Origin: Streptococcus sp. HMSC072G04
GTDB taxonomy: Bacteria > Bacillota > Bacilli > Lactobacillales > Streptococcaceae
Length of the DNA stretch: 64,000 bases
Assembly (NCBI RefSeq): GCF_001813295.1
Contig: NZ_KV812034.1
Span: 46,122 to 110,121, forward strand
Reading direction: 5' to 3'
The translations under genes were made by a program, and so were the position numbers. This document shows, piece by piece, positions 39,107 through 47,802 of this stretch (position 1 is the stretch's first letter; every line of letters starts with the position of its first letter). Under the pieces are notes generated by a model. The model did not search any database and had not been told where the DNA came from. It saw only the letters and a list, made by a program, of their open reading frames with translations.

Positions 39107-39925
39107 TTAATGATTTGAAAGTTTCTCTTTAGCATAAGAAGTCATTTTCTCTGCTAGTTCCTTATCGTAAGCAAATCCCATCTTTTGGGCCAGAAATTGA
39201 GCTTCTCGATCGAATCCCTTCATGGTAGAAAATAAAGACTGAGTGATTTTATCGAAACTAGATAAATCAAGTAAAGCTGAGAACTCCTTCTCTTGCTCAG
39301 CTGGAAGGTACTGGAAGAGGTACTTGTAGTTCTTTCCGATGTCAACTACTCCCTTATCGCTTGTCACCTGCCAAGCTAAGACCTTGAGAAGTTCTTGCTG
39401 ACAAATGACATAGAGATGGTCGGTCGCATAGATCAGCTGATTTCTTCGAATAGCCTTTACCACATAAGCCGATACCCACCAAAATTCATTGCAGGATGCT
39501 GCAAATTTCTCTTCAGTAGGCGGAGCGGTCCAATAGCGCTTCGGACTAGGAATGTAAGAGTCAAACAAACCTTTGTCATCTTTTAAGACTTTGAAACCAG
39601 CCTCGCTATCCACCCACTCTTGGATAGACTCCTTGGGGCAGAGGGTTAAATCAATACGATTCCCATCTTCAAAGAGCATGAGATACAGACGACGGTGTCC
39701 AAGGACATTGTGCTGTTCAATCAGACGCATTCCAAACTGGTCTAGCCAAGATAAATCAGATAACAAGTCGTTCAGATTCTCAACAATATAGACCACATCG
39801 TAATCTTGAAACTCATCTTTTGGTGCTTTTGGATTTGTCTGTGAACCGGACATGGCGACAGCCTCTACTTGGAGAGTTTTTGCTGTGTGTAAAATTAGAT
39901 TCAACATTTCGGGGTCAGTTCTCAT
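39107..39925 (-). CDS. Aminoglycoside 6-adenylyltransferase-like nucleotidyltransferase (ANT(6)/AadK family)
   Basis: 272 residues. The nucleotidyltransferase signature GSQTNPKAPKDEFQDYDVVY holds the G-S and D-x-D metal ligands. The start RTDPEMLNLILHTAK is the same as in ANT(6) proteins that adenylate streptomycin, but the protein is chromosomal and somewhat shorter than the 284-302 residues of resistance enzymes, so resistance cannot be assumed. It separates parC from the genes upstream. Confidence 0.8.
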   Translation of the reverse strand: MRTDPEMLNLILHTAKTLQVEAVAMSGSQTNPKAPKDEFQDYDVVYIVENLNDLLSDLSWLDQFGMRLIEQHNVLGHRRLYLMLFEDGNRIDLTLCPKESIQEWVDSEAGFKVLKDDKGLFDSYIPSPKRYWTAPPTEEKFAASCNEFWWVSAYVVKAIRRNQLIYATDHLYVICQQELLKVLAWQVTSDKGVVDIGKNYKYLFQYLPAEQEKEFSALLDLSSFDKITQSLFSTMKGFDREAQFLAQKMGFAYDKELAEKMTSYAKEKLSNH

Positions 39926-40012
39926 GTTAATACCTGTTTCTCATTTGATATTCCTGTATATTAGCATACTATTTCTCAAGATAAAATAGTTAATTAATTA
40001 TAAAAGATTTAG

Positions 40013-40840
40013 CTATTCTTCTCTCAAAGTTTTTAATTTCGACAAAATTCTAGATTCATCCATGCTTAAAATAACAAATAAAGTCGAAGTATAGATGTCA
40101 TCGTACCATTGTTCCAGTTCATCATCAGTCAAATCAAGATGATATTGATTTGAATTATTGTGTCTTAAACCAAAATTATTATACATTTCAAAAAGTTTTT
40201 CAAACGCGATAACCTTTTGATTGTTGACTTTCAAAATATCTTTTAATTCTTCAGAATTATTTAGTTCTCTCCTAAACGGTTCAAGGTAGTTCGCTAAAGC
40301 AATAAGTATTTCTTTCTTACGCTGAATATTTCCCTTATTTGAAAAATGATTATATTCTAAGACCTTTATCGCCTCCTCAATACTAGTTTCAGATACAATC
40401 TGAGAAGCTTCTGAGGCATATACATTCTTCTCAACAATGATTTTGTTACCATTATCCAATGTAATCAATTCATGATTTGATAATTCTAAAAACCTTTTAA
40501 TATTATCAAATATAATTTGAATAAACTCACTCTCTTTCTTTGTAAATTTTTCTGCAAGATTACAAAAAATATCAACTAAGAACTCAGAGAAAACAAATAG
40601 TTGTTCAGTTGTATTATGGATATTCGATCCAACAAATTTTATCATTTGTGAATAATTGGTAAAGGTTGAACGATTAGGATAATCTAAGAAATTATCAGAA
40701 ATCGCACTATTTAAACTTGTTTCATAATGGATACTCTTGAAATTTCTCTCCATTTCCAGTAAATCCATCAAATTTTTTAACTCTCTCTGTGGATCAAATT
40801 CCATACGGTTCAAAATATCAAAATAATTCTGTCTCGCCAT
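40013..40840 (-). CDS. Hypothetical protein, 275 residues, possibly HEPN/Abi-like
   Basis: I do not recognise this protein. ATG 40840 follows AGGAAA and is 20 nt after the parE stop. The DNA is visibly more A/T-rich than parE, parC and the rest of the window, and Asn, Lys and Ile are frequent, all signs of transfer. No membrane segment. The C-terminal stretch FGLRHNNSNQYHLDLTDDELEQWYDD followed by a hydrophobic helix recalls the R...H-containing C-terminal helices of abortive infection and HEPN proteins, but the fit is weak. Confidence 0.6.
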   Translation of the reverse strand: MARQNYFDILNRMEFDPQRELKNLMDLLEMERNFKSIHYETSLNSAISDNFLDYPNRSTFTNYSQMIKFVGSNIHNTTEQLFVFSEFLVDIFCNLAEKFTKKESEFIQIIFDNIKRFLELSNHELITLDNGNKIIVEKNVYASEASQIVSETSIEEAIKVLEYNHFSNKGNIQRKKEILIALANYLEPFRRELNNSEELKDILKVNNQKVIAFEKLFEMYNNFGLRHNNSNQYHLDLTDDELEQWYDDIYTSTLFVILSMDESRILSKLKTLREE

Positions 40841-40859
40841 AATATTTCCTATACTATCC

Positions 40860-42809
40860 TTAAAACACTGTCGCTTCTTCCAACGTAAACTTGACATTGT
40901 CTTCAATCCATTGACGACGTGGTGCAGCCTTATCTCCCATGAGGACGGAGACACGGCGTTCTGCACGCGCTAGATCATCAATGGTGACACGGATCAAGGT
41001 ACGAGTTTCTGGATTCATGGTGGTTTCCCAAAGCTGATCCGCATTCATTTCCCCCAACCCTTTGTAACGTTGAAGGGTTGCTCCACGGCCAAAGGTCCGA
41101 CGCAACTCTTCTAATTCGCTATCTGTCCAAGCATAGGCTACTTCTTCTTTCTTGCCTTTGCCTTTCGACATCTTATAAAGAGGAGGAAGTGCAATGTAGA
41201 CATGACCTGCTTCTACCAAAGGGCGCATATAGCGATAAAAGAAGGTTAAGAGGAGGGTTTGAATGTGGGCACCATCCGTATCAGCGTCGGTCATGATAAT
41301 GATCTTATCGTAGTTGGCGTCTTCCACAGAAAAATCTGCCCCAACTCCAGCACCGATGGTGTAGATCATGGTGTTGATTTCCTCGTTTTTGAGGATATCA
41401 CTCATATTGGCCTTCTCAGTATTAAGCACCTTCCCACGAAGTGGAAGAATCGCTTGGAACTTCCGGTCCCGTCCTTGTTTGGCAGAACCGCCGGCTGAGT
41501 CTCCTTCGACTAGATAGAGTTCGTTTTTCTTAGGATTTTTAGACTGGGCAGGTGTCAATTTACCAGACAAAAGTCCCTTGTCCTTTTTGCTCTTCTTGCC
41601 ATTTCGACTTTCATCCCGCGCTTTTCGAGCGGCTTCACGCGCATCCCGGGCTTTAATAGCCTTACGAATCAGATTAGAAGCCAACTCCCCATTTTCCATG
41701 AGGAAGAAGGTCAATTTATCAGAAACAATGCTATCGACAACTGGACGAGCCAAGGGACTTCCTAATTTGTCTTTGGTTTGTCCTTCAAACTGCAAATGGG
41801 CTTCTGGAACTAAGATCGAAAGAACAGCAGACAAACCTTCGCGGTAGTCTGATCCTTCCAGATTCTTGTCTTTTTCTTTGAGAAGTCCTGTCTTTCTTGC
41901 ATAGTCGTTCATAGCCTTGGTAATAGCTGTCTTCAGACCCGTCTCATGGGTTCCCCCATCTTTGGTGCGGACATTATTAACGAAGGACAAGATATTATCT
42001 GAGTAGCCATCATTGTATTGCATGGCCACTTCTACCTGAAAACCATCAGATTCGCCACTAAAGTAGAGAACCGGTGTCAAAGTTTCCTTGTCTTCGTTCA
42101 AGTACTCTACGAAATCTTGGACACCATTTTCATAATGAAAGGCCACATAGTTGTCTTCTTCCTTACGGAGATCGGTCAGCGTCAGCGTCACGTCCTTCAG
42201 CAAGAAGGCTGATTCTTTGATTCGCTCAGCAATGGTATTAAATTTGAAATCCGTCGTTGAAAAGATGGTTGGATCCGGCATGAAGGTGACCTTGGTCCCT
42301 GTCTTTGACTTGGGAGCAGAGCCGATCTTTTCGAGAGTTGTAACTGGTTTTCCCCCATCTTCAAAACGTTGCTTGTAGACAGCTCCATCACGCGTAATTT
42401 CTACCTCTAGCCAGCTAGAAAGGGCATTGACAACAGAAGATCCCACTCCGTGAAGACCTCCAGATGTCTTATAGCCTCCTTGACCAAACTTCCCTCCGGC
42501 GTGGAGGACCGTAAAGATCACCTCAACGGTTGGTTTACCCATAGCATGCATCCCGGTCGGCATTCCACGTCCCTGGTCTTCTACCGATAGAGAGCCATCT
42601 TTATTAATCGTGACATCGATTTGTGAGCCAAAGCCAGACAAGGCTTCATCGACCGCATTATCCACGATCTCCCAGACCATGTGATGCAAGCCATTTCCGT
42701 CGGTCGATCCGATATACATCCCTGGACGTTTACGGACCGCATCCAACCCTTCTAGTACCTGAATGGCATCGTCATTATAATTATTAATATTGATTTCCTT
42801 TTTTGCCAC
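40860..42809 (-). CDS. parE: DNA topoisomerase IV subunit B
   Basis: 649 residues. GHKL ATPase domain with VWEIVDNAVDEAL, GRGMPTG and GGLHGVGSSVVNALS; TOPRIM domain with LVEGDSAGGSAKQGRDR and MTDADTDGAHI. Quinolone-relevant EGDSAGGSAK is intact. It begins with GTG 42809 behind GGAGG. Divergent from plsY. Confidence 0.96.
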   Translation of the reverse strand: MAKKEININNYNDDAIQVLEGLDAVRKRPGMYIGSTDGNGLHHMVWEIVDNAVDEALSGFGSQIDVTINKDGSLSVEDQGRGMPTGMHAMGKPTVEVIFTVLHAGGKFGQGGYKTSGGLHGVGSSVVNALSSWLEVEITRDGAVYKQRFEDGGKPVTTLEKIGSAPKSKTGTKVTFMPDPTIFSTTDFKFNTIAERIKESAFLLKDVTLTLTDLRKEEDNYVAFHYENGVQDFVEYLNEDKETLTPVLYFSGESDGFQVEVAMQYNDGYSDNILSFVNNVRTKDGGTHETGLKTAITKAMNDYARKTGLLKEKDKNLEGSDYREGLSAVLSILVPEAHLQFEGQTKDKLGSPLARPVVDSIVSDKLTFFLMENGELASNLIRKAIKARDAREAARKARDESRNGKKSKKDKGLLSGKLTPAQSKNPKKNELYLVEGDSAGGSAKQGRDRKFQAILPLRGKVLNTEKANMSDILKNEEINTMIYTIGAGVGADFSVEDANYDKIIIMTDADTDGAHIQTLLLTFFYRYMRPLVEAGHVYIALPPLYKMSKGKGKKEEVAYAWTDSELEELRRTFGRGATLQRYKGLGEMNADQLWETTMNPETRTLIRVTIDDLARAERRVSVLMGDKAAPRRQWIEDNVKFTLEEATVF

Positions 42810-42961
42810 AAGGAACCTCCTGTTTGTTCATCTTTTCTATATTACAGTTTTTTAGGAAATTTTGCAAAATTTTTTCTCTCTATATGGAGATTTCTACATC
42901 CCAGTACAAAATGTTGGCTGGACACTTTCTTCAGATGTCACACTTGAACTCCAAAAATTGC

Positions 42962-42996
42962 TTTTTCTATCGATGGCTTTTTGATATAATGAGAGT
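42962..42996 (+). promoter_or_regulatory. plsY extended -10 giving a leaderless transcript
   Basis: TGATATAAT (-10 at 42985-42990) is followed by GAGAGT and ATG 42997. No close match to a -35 box is seen. Confidence 0.55.
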
Positions 42997-43641
42997 ATGA
43001 TAAAAGAAATAAGTGTTTTAATTTTAGCCTATCTGTTAGGCTCCATTCCTTCGGGATTATGGATTGGGAAAATCTTTTTCCATATTAATTTACGGGAACA
43101 TGGCTCGGGCAATACTGGAACGACCAATACCTTTCGAATTTTAGGGAAGAAAGCTGGGATCATCGTCTTTGTGATTGATTTCTTGAAAGGAACTTTGGCA
43201 GTTCTCCTTCCGACTTTCTTTGGAATTCAGGGGATCTCGCCGATGGTCTTTGGTCTCTTAGCTGTTTTTGGGCACACTTTCCCAATTTTTGCTGGATTTA
43301 AGGGTGGAAAAGCGGTGGCGACGAGTGCTGGTGTCTTACTTGGTTTCTCGCCTATCCTGCTGCTCATTTTAGCTGTTTATTTTGTAGCCAGCCTGTATTT
43401 AACCAGCATGATTTCGTTTTCGAGTGTTACTGTTGCGCTACTCGCCATTCTATCGGTCCTCCTTCTCCCTTTGACTGGATGGATCTTGCACAAATATGAT
43501 CCACTTTTTACAATCATTGTCTTGGCCTTAGCGACCTTGATTATTCTTCGTCACAAGGACAATATCCAACGGATCAAAGAGAAAAAAGAAAATCTCATCC
43601 CTTGGGGAAAGAACATCACCCATCAACAACCAAAAAACTAG
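42997..43641 (+). CDS. plsY: Glycerol-3-phosphate acyltransferase
   Basis: 214 residues, five or more membrane helices. Transfers acyl groups from acyl phosphate to glycerol 3-phosphate, the first step of phospholipid synthesis. Motifs: [24 protein letters not shown] (motif with Ser/Arg), [21 protein letters not shown]. Conserved divergent position from parE in streptococci. The ATG lacks a ribosome site and lies 6 nt after a -10 box. Confidence 0.94.
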   Translation: MIKEISVLILAYLLGSIPSGLWIGKIFFHINLREHGSGNTGTTNTFRILGKKAGIIVFVIDFLKGTLAVLLPTFFGIQGISPMVFGLLAVFGHTFPIFAGFKGGKAVATSAGVLLGFSPILLLILAVYFVASLYLTSMISFSSVTVALLAILSVLLLPLTGWILHKYDPLFTIIVLALATLIILRHKDNIQRIKEKKENLIPWGKNITHQQPKN

Positions 43642-43662
43642 AGCGCATACTCTAGTTTTTTT
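43634..43662 (+). terminator. Terminator of plsY
   Basis: ACTAGAG and CTCTAGT pair around CGCATA, followed by T7; the hairpin includes the plsY stop codon. Confidence 0.8.
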
Positions 43663-43698
43663 GATTGGATCCCCCTTATACTTTTGAACAGATCTTCA

Positions 43699-44109
43699 TT
43701 ATAAGGCATCGACTAAGTCCATCAGTATTTCCATAGGTGTTTTTTTCCTACGACCATTAACCGTTTCGATCATGTGATAAACTTTTAAACGATTGTCATT
43801 GCTAAATACAAACTCAAAGCGGAATTCGCGTCCGTTGGGTGCCACTGTATCAAATTTCGTTTTATATTTATCATGAACGGGGCTAACTGGAAACTTATTG
43901 AAGAGCAAGCGTCGTTTCTCCCCTGCTTCTTTCAAACAGTTTTCTAGCTCCTGACAATAGTTATAAAACAGCTGATAGAGGTCTTCTTCTGAAATTCTTC
44001 TTCTCCTAACTAATGATGTAAAATCCGAAAAATTTCTGCGCGGGATTTCAATGCTAAATGAGAATCCCTCTTGGTTGATTCTTTCTAAAAATGCATCTCT
44101 TGAAATCAT
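43699..44109 (-). CDS. Hypothetical protein, second copy of a tandem paralogue pair
   Basis: 136 residues. It aligns end to end with the protein encoded just upstream: both begin with S-R-x-A-F, share NQEGFSFxIxIP, an RRRISEE/RKRLSEE helix, NGREFRFEF and a final ETVNGR(R)K motif. Function unknown; no membrane segment or signal peptide. ATG 44109 is chosen because the paralogue begins at the same point; a longer TTG-started form would overlap the upstream stop. Confidence 0.7.
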   Translation of the reverse strand: MISRDAFLERINQEGFSFSIEIPRRNFSDFTSLVRRRRISEEDLYQLFYNYCQELENCLKEAGEKRRLLFNKFPVSPVHDKYKTKFDTVAPNGREFRFEFVFSNDNRLKVYHMIETVNGRRKKTPMEILMDLVDAL

Positions 44110-44165
44110 AGAACTACTCTTTCTTTTATCAATTTGTAGTGAACCCTTATTGTTTCTATACACAG

Positions 44166-44531
44166 TCAATCCATTATGTAATCAAGCAGATCCATCAAGG
44201 TTAGTTTCTTACGACCATTGACGGTCTCAAATAAATTATAAACTCTTAGTTCTTGGTTCTTTTTAAAAGCAAACTCAAAGCGAAACTCCCGGCCATTGCA
44301 TGCCACTATATAAAATCCGGTCTGATACTTCCTCTTATCCGCTACTACTTTCATTTGCCGGTCATCTACCTCTCTACAAAGTAAAAGAAAGATCTGATAG
44401 AGTTGCTCCTCAGAGAGCCTTTTTCTCCAAACCAATGACTTGAAGTTATTGTACTGCCACCATGGTATTTGGATGTTGAAAGAAAAACCTTCCTGATTGG
44501 CTTTATCGATAAATGCTTTTCTGGAGACCAT
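44166..44531 (-). CDS. Hypothetical protein, first copy of a tandem paralogue pair
   Basis: 121 residues, related throughout to the next gene downstream but lacking an insertion of about 15 residues in the middle. Aromatic-rich (IPWWQYNNFKSLVW). ATG 44531 follows GGGGA, and a -10 TATAAT lies about 40 nt upstream. Duplication with strong divergence suggests a family under changing selection. No function can be given. Confidence 0.72.
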   Translation of the reverse strand: MVSRKAFIDKANQEGFSFNIQIPWWQYNNFKSLVWRKRLSEEQLYQIFLLLCREVDDRQMKVVADKRKYQTGFYIVACNGREFRFEFAFKKNQELRVYNLFETVNGRKKLTLMDLLDYIMD

Positions 44532-44592
44532 ACCACTTCCCCTTCTATTGGAACAAAGTTTAACTCTATTATACCATCTTTTATCCTTTCAC

Positions 44593-44622
44593 AAAAAAAG
44601 CATCCCAAGTGGAATGCTTTTT
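44593..44622. terminator. Terminator downstream of the Sua5-like gene
   Basis: AAAAAGCATCCC and GGAATGCTTTTT pair around AAGT with flanking A and T runs. Confidence 0.8.
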
Positions 44623-44629
44623 CTGTTTC

Positions 44630-45415
44630 TTAATAGTATTCCCCTTGGCGGTAGTTCCAAGAGTTGAAATGATCAGATAAGTGCATCATGATCTTATCGA
44701 TATCCAATCCTTTACGAATCACAACTGGACAAGTATTGACAGAACGGCTACCTGCTCCTTGTTCTGGGATCAATTTTCCTTCTGCATCCACCATTGAGAC
44801 CATCACGCCTTGTTCATAGCGGGTTTCAATGGTCTTGTCTGGTTGGATAGAAGCTACATAATCATCGGCTTCGATGACCAAGTCCACGGCACCTTCGATA
44901 CGCTCACCGATTCCTTCGACCTTCCCGCGGTTTCCTTTACCAGAAGGGTTGGCTGAAGAAGCGTAAACCATCTTGCCTTCTTTTTCCCACATTTCTTTGG
45001 CGATTTGCTCACCAGCTTTACCAAATTTAATGACAAAGCATGAAGTTCCACGAACGTCTGTCATGAGTTCTTCGCGTCCATCTCCGAAAGCTTGCAATTT
45101 TGCATAAGCATCTTCGCGCCAAGGAAGGATACAACCAAGCAAGATATCTTCATCCCAATGTTTTTGGTAGAAGGCCTCGATTTCAGGATTCAATTGCGCA
45201 AGGGCACGTAGTTCATCCATGCTTCCGCAAAGAACCACACCTGGTTTGTTGCGGTTACGTTCTTTGGCTTCGAATTTACGTTCCAAGCCAGCCTTGTCAC
45301 TGGTCATGATGATGTAGCCAACTTTAGTAGGGCAGACGATACAGCCCCCTTCTCCTTTCAAAATATCAAATCCTTCTTGTGAAAGTTGTCCGTCCCATTG
45401 AATGTGTTTTGTCAT
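44630..45415 (-). CDS. Sua5/YciO/YrdC-family protein
   Basis: 261 residues. The YrdC-like domain includes CIVCPTKVGYIIMTSD, the KxR-type patch NRNKPGVVL and SSANPSGKGNRG, the loop that binds threonine/ATP in Sua5. Sua5 makes threonylcarbamoyl-AMP for the t6A tRNA modification; this diverged, longer form may have another substrate. It is preceded by a promoter and a CodY-like box, unusual for a tRNA modification gene. Confidence 0.75.
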   Translation of the reverse strand: MTKHIQWDGQLSQEGFDILKGEGGCIVCPTKVGYIIMTSDKAGLERKFEAKERNRNKPGVVLCGSMDELRALAQLNPEIEAFYQKHWDEDILLGCILPWREDAYAKLQAFGDGREELMTDVRGTSCFVIKFGKAGEQIAKEMWEKEGKMVYASSANPSGKGNRGKVEGIGERIEGAVDLVIEADDYVASIQPDKTIETRYEQGVMVSMVDAEGKLIPEQGAGSRSVNTCPVVIRKGLDIDKIMMHLSDHFNSWNYRQGEYY

Positions 45416-45449
45416 AAGTCTCTTTCCTTTTCTATTCTTTTTAGTATTG

Positions 45450-45494
45450 TATCAAAAAATAGTCTCAAATTCAATATATTTTCAGAAAATTCGT
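45450..45494 (-). promoter_or_regulatory. Promoter and CodY-like box of the Sua5-like gene
   Basis: Minus strand -35 TTGAAT, 17-nt spacer, extended -10 TGATACAAT. Directly upstream, TATTTTCAGAAAATT (plus strand, 45478-45492) matches the CodY consensus in 14 of 15 positions. Confidence 0.65.
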
Positions 45495-45513
45495 AATTAA
45501 GTATACAATTTTA

Positions 45514-46104
45514 TCATTGCCAGTAAGCTGGCCGGTTCTTCTCATAAGCTGCGATTAAGTCTTCATACTGAAGTGTAATCCCGATATCATCCAACCCGTT
45601 GAGCAATTTGTGCTTCCAATCTTGATCGATCTCAAAGCGAAACTCTCCAACAGGCGAGATAATCTTCTGCTCTTCCAAATCTACTGTCACTGGATCTGTC
45701 GGCTTCAAACTTGCCAATTTTTGACGAACCTCTAGTGGTTGGACAATCGGCAGCATGCCATTATTGAGCTCATTATTGTAATGGATATCTCCGAAGGATC
45801 CGGCAATAACGACTTTAAAGCCATAATCAGCTAAAGCCCAGGCCGCGTGCTCCCGAGAGGAACCAGCCCCAAAATTGTCACCAGTGATCAAAATGGTCGC
45901 CTTGCGGTATTCTGGCTTGTTAAAGATAAAATCCGGATCCTCAGTGTACTGGTCATCCAAATAACGCCAAGCATACATGAGGTATTTCCCAAATCCTTTT
46001 TTATCAATCAACTTTAAGAATTGCTTGGGGAGGATTTGGTCGGTATCAATATTATCGTTCATCAAAGGAACTGTTGTTCCCGTATAAATGGTAAATTTCT
46101 CCAT
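45514..46104 (-). CDS. leuD: 3-isopropylmalate dehydratase small subunit
   Basis: 196 residues. With LeuC isomerises 2- to 3-isopropylmalate. [14 protein letters not shown] and [17 protein letters not shown] are the swivel-domain signatures. Last gene of leuA-leuB-DUF1294-leuC-leuD, 11 nt after leuC. Confidence 0.95.
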   Translation of the reverse strand: MEKFTIYTGTTVPLMNDNIDTDQILPKQFLKLIDKKGFGKYLMYAWRYLDDQYTEDPDFIFNKPEYRKATILITGDNFGAGSSREHAAWALADYGFKVVIAGSFGDIHYNNELNNGMLPIVQPLEVRQKLASLKPTDPVTVDLEEQKIISPVGEFRFEIDQDWKHKLLNGLDDIGITLQYEDLIAAYEKNRPAYWQ

Positions 46105-46115
46105 GCTTCCTCCTT

Positions 46116-47498
46116 TTACTCGACTTCCGGCATTTGCCGCACATCGACAAAGCGACCGGCGATTGCTGCTGCAGCGGCCATTGCTGGGCTACAGAGATGG
46201 GTTTTAGCCCCAAATCCTTGGCGGTCTTCAAAGTTCCGGTTGCTAGTAGAGGCACAATGGACCCCATCTGGAACCTTGTCTGGGTTCATTCCTAGACACA
46301 TAGAGCATCCTGGATCACGCCATTCAAAGCCCGCATCCATAAAGATCTTGTCTAAGCCTAATTTTTCGGCGGCTTGCTTAACCGGACGAGAGCCAGGTAC
46401 CACAATAGCAGTTAAGTTGGGCGCAATTTTTTTGCCTTTCACAAACTTGGCTGCCAACTCCAAATCGCTGAGACGCGCATTGGTACAAGAACCGATAAAG
46501 ATATAGCCTAATTCAATGTCTGCTGGTTTTTGGCCAGGTTCGAGATCCATATAATGATAAGCCCGTTCATCATTCATGTCTCGTATCTCTGGAAACGGAG
46601 TCTCAAAGTCCACTCCCATTGAAGGGTTGGTTCCCCAAGTCACCATCGGAGCAAGATCAGATACATCCATACGGATGACCTTATCATAAACGGCATCGTC
46701 ATCACTAACCAGAGTCTTCCAATCTGCTACTGCGGCCTCAAAATCATCTGGCACACATTCGCGTCCTCGGAGGTAGTCAAAGGTCGTCTCATCTGGATTC
46801 ATGATCCCCATTTTGGACCCGAACTCGATCGACATGTTACAGATGGTCATGCGTTCTTCCATGGTCAAGCGATCAATTGCTTCTCCCCGATACTCTACGA
46901 CATAGCCAACTCCACAAGCAACACCGTAGCGCGCTATCAAAGCTAGGATGTAATCCTTTGAATAGATCCCTTTTTGTGGGGTTCCGGTGAATTCAACCAA
47001 CATTTTCTTTGGTTTGACTTGCCAGATGGTTTGGGTGGCAAAGACATGCTCCACTTCACTGGTTCCAATACCAAAGGCAATGGCACCAAAGGCTCCGTGA
47101 GTTGCGGTATGGCTGTCTCCACAGACAATAAATTTTCCAGGCTGGGTCCGACCGGTTTCAGGGCCCACCATATGAACGATTCCTTGCTTAGCAGAACCAT
47201 GGGCAGCATGATCAATCCCAAAGTCCACCACATTCTCAGCTAATTTATCAATCTGGGCTTTTGAAATCACATCTCGAATATCAAAAATATTGACCGTTGG
47301 AACATTGTGATCAAAGGTTCCAAAGGTTAAATCAGGTCGTCGGACCTTGCGTCCTGCGTCCCGTAATCCTTGAAAGGCTTGCGGACTCGTCACTTCGTGG
47401 ATGTAGTGTTGGTCCACATACATGAGTTGGGGTTGCCCTTCCACTCCTGTAATCACGTGGCGGTCCCAAAGTTTATCAAAGATTGATTTTCCACTCAT
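46116..47498 (-). CDS. leuC: 3-isopropylmalate dehydratase large subunit
   Basis: 460 residues, aconitase fold. The three cluster cysteines are seen in VCGDSH-type and [13 protein letters not shown], and in [13 protein letters not shown]. Binds a 4Fe-4S cluster that activates the substrate hydroxyl. Works with LeuD. Confidence 0.95.
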   Translation of the reverse strand: MSGKSIFDKLWDRHVITGVEGQPQLMYVDQHYIHEVTSPQAFQGLRDAGRKVRRPDLTFGTFDHNVPTVNIFDIRDVISKAQIDKLAENVVDFGIDHAAHGSAKQGIVHMVGPETGRTQPGKFIVCGDSHTATHGAFGAIAFGIGTSEVEHVFATQTIWQVKPKKMLVEFTGTPQKGIYSKDYILALIARYGVACGVGYVVEYRGEAIDRLTMEERMTICNMSIEFGSKMGIMNPDETTFDYLRGRECVPDDFEAAVADWKTLVSDDDAVYDKVIRMDVSDLAPMVTWGTNPSMGVDFETPFPEIRDMNDERAYHYMDLEPGQKPADIELGYIFIGSCTNARLSDLELAAKFVKGKKIAPNLTAIVVPGSRPVKQAAEKLGLDKIFMDAGFEWRDPGCSMCLGMNPDKVPDGVHCASTSNRNFEDRQGFGAKTHLCSPAMAAAAAIAGRFVDVRQMPEVE

Positions 47499-47522
47499 CG
47501 TCTTTCTCCATTTATCTTGTTC

Positions 47523-47801
47523 TTAGGAAATCCATTGAAGGATTAGAAAGAGAGCACCTGCTAAAAGAAGGCTACTGCCCCACCAGGTGGCTTGAAAATA
47601 CCATTTCCGCACCTTGTGGTGAAAGAGATATCCACCTAGTAGAGCTCCGAATCCACCAAGCAGCCAGCTCTCGAGTAACAGGACCTTTTCAGGAATCCGC
47701 CATCTGTTTTGGATAGCTTTTCGTTTATCTAAACCATAGGTCAGAAATACGATACTATTCCAAATAGCAATAACAACTAAACAGCGATCTCTCCAAGTCA
47801 T
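47523..47801 (-). CDS. DUF1294 small membrane protein inside the leucine operon
   Basis: 92 residues with three hydrophobic segments and the DUF1294 pattern YGLDKRKAIQNRWRIPEKVLLL...GGFGALLGGYLFHHK. ATG 47801 overlaps the leuB stop region, so it is translated with the operon. Function unknown; membership of the leu transcript hints at a link to amino acid metabolism, or is a chance insertion. Confidence 0.85.
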   Translation of the reverse strand: MTWRDRCLVVIAIWNSIVFLTYGLDKRKAIQNRWRIPEKVLLLESWLLGGFGALLGGYLFHHKVRKWYFQATWWGSSLLLAGALFLILQWIS

Positions 47802-47802
47802 C

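Noticed and set aside
39107..39925. Calling this a proven streptomycin resistance gene
   Set aside because: Only the family is supported; the protein is shorter than known resistance enzymes and is chromosomal with no mobile element at its sides.
40013..40966. Longer start for the unknown gene after parE
   Set aside because: The extended part lies inside the parE 3' end and has no ribosome site; ATG 40840 has AGGAAA.
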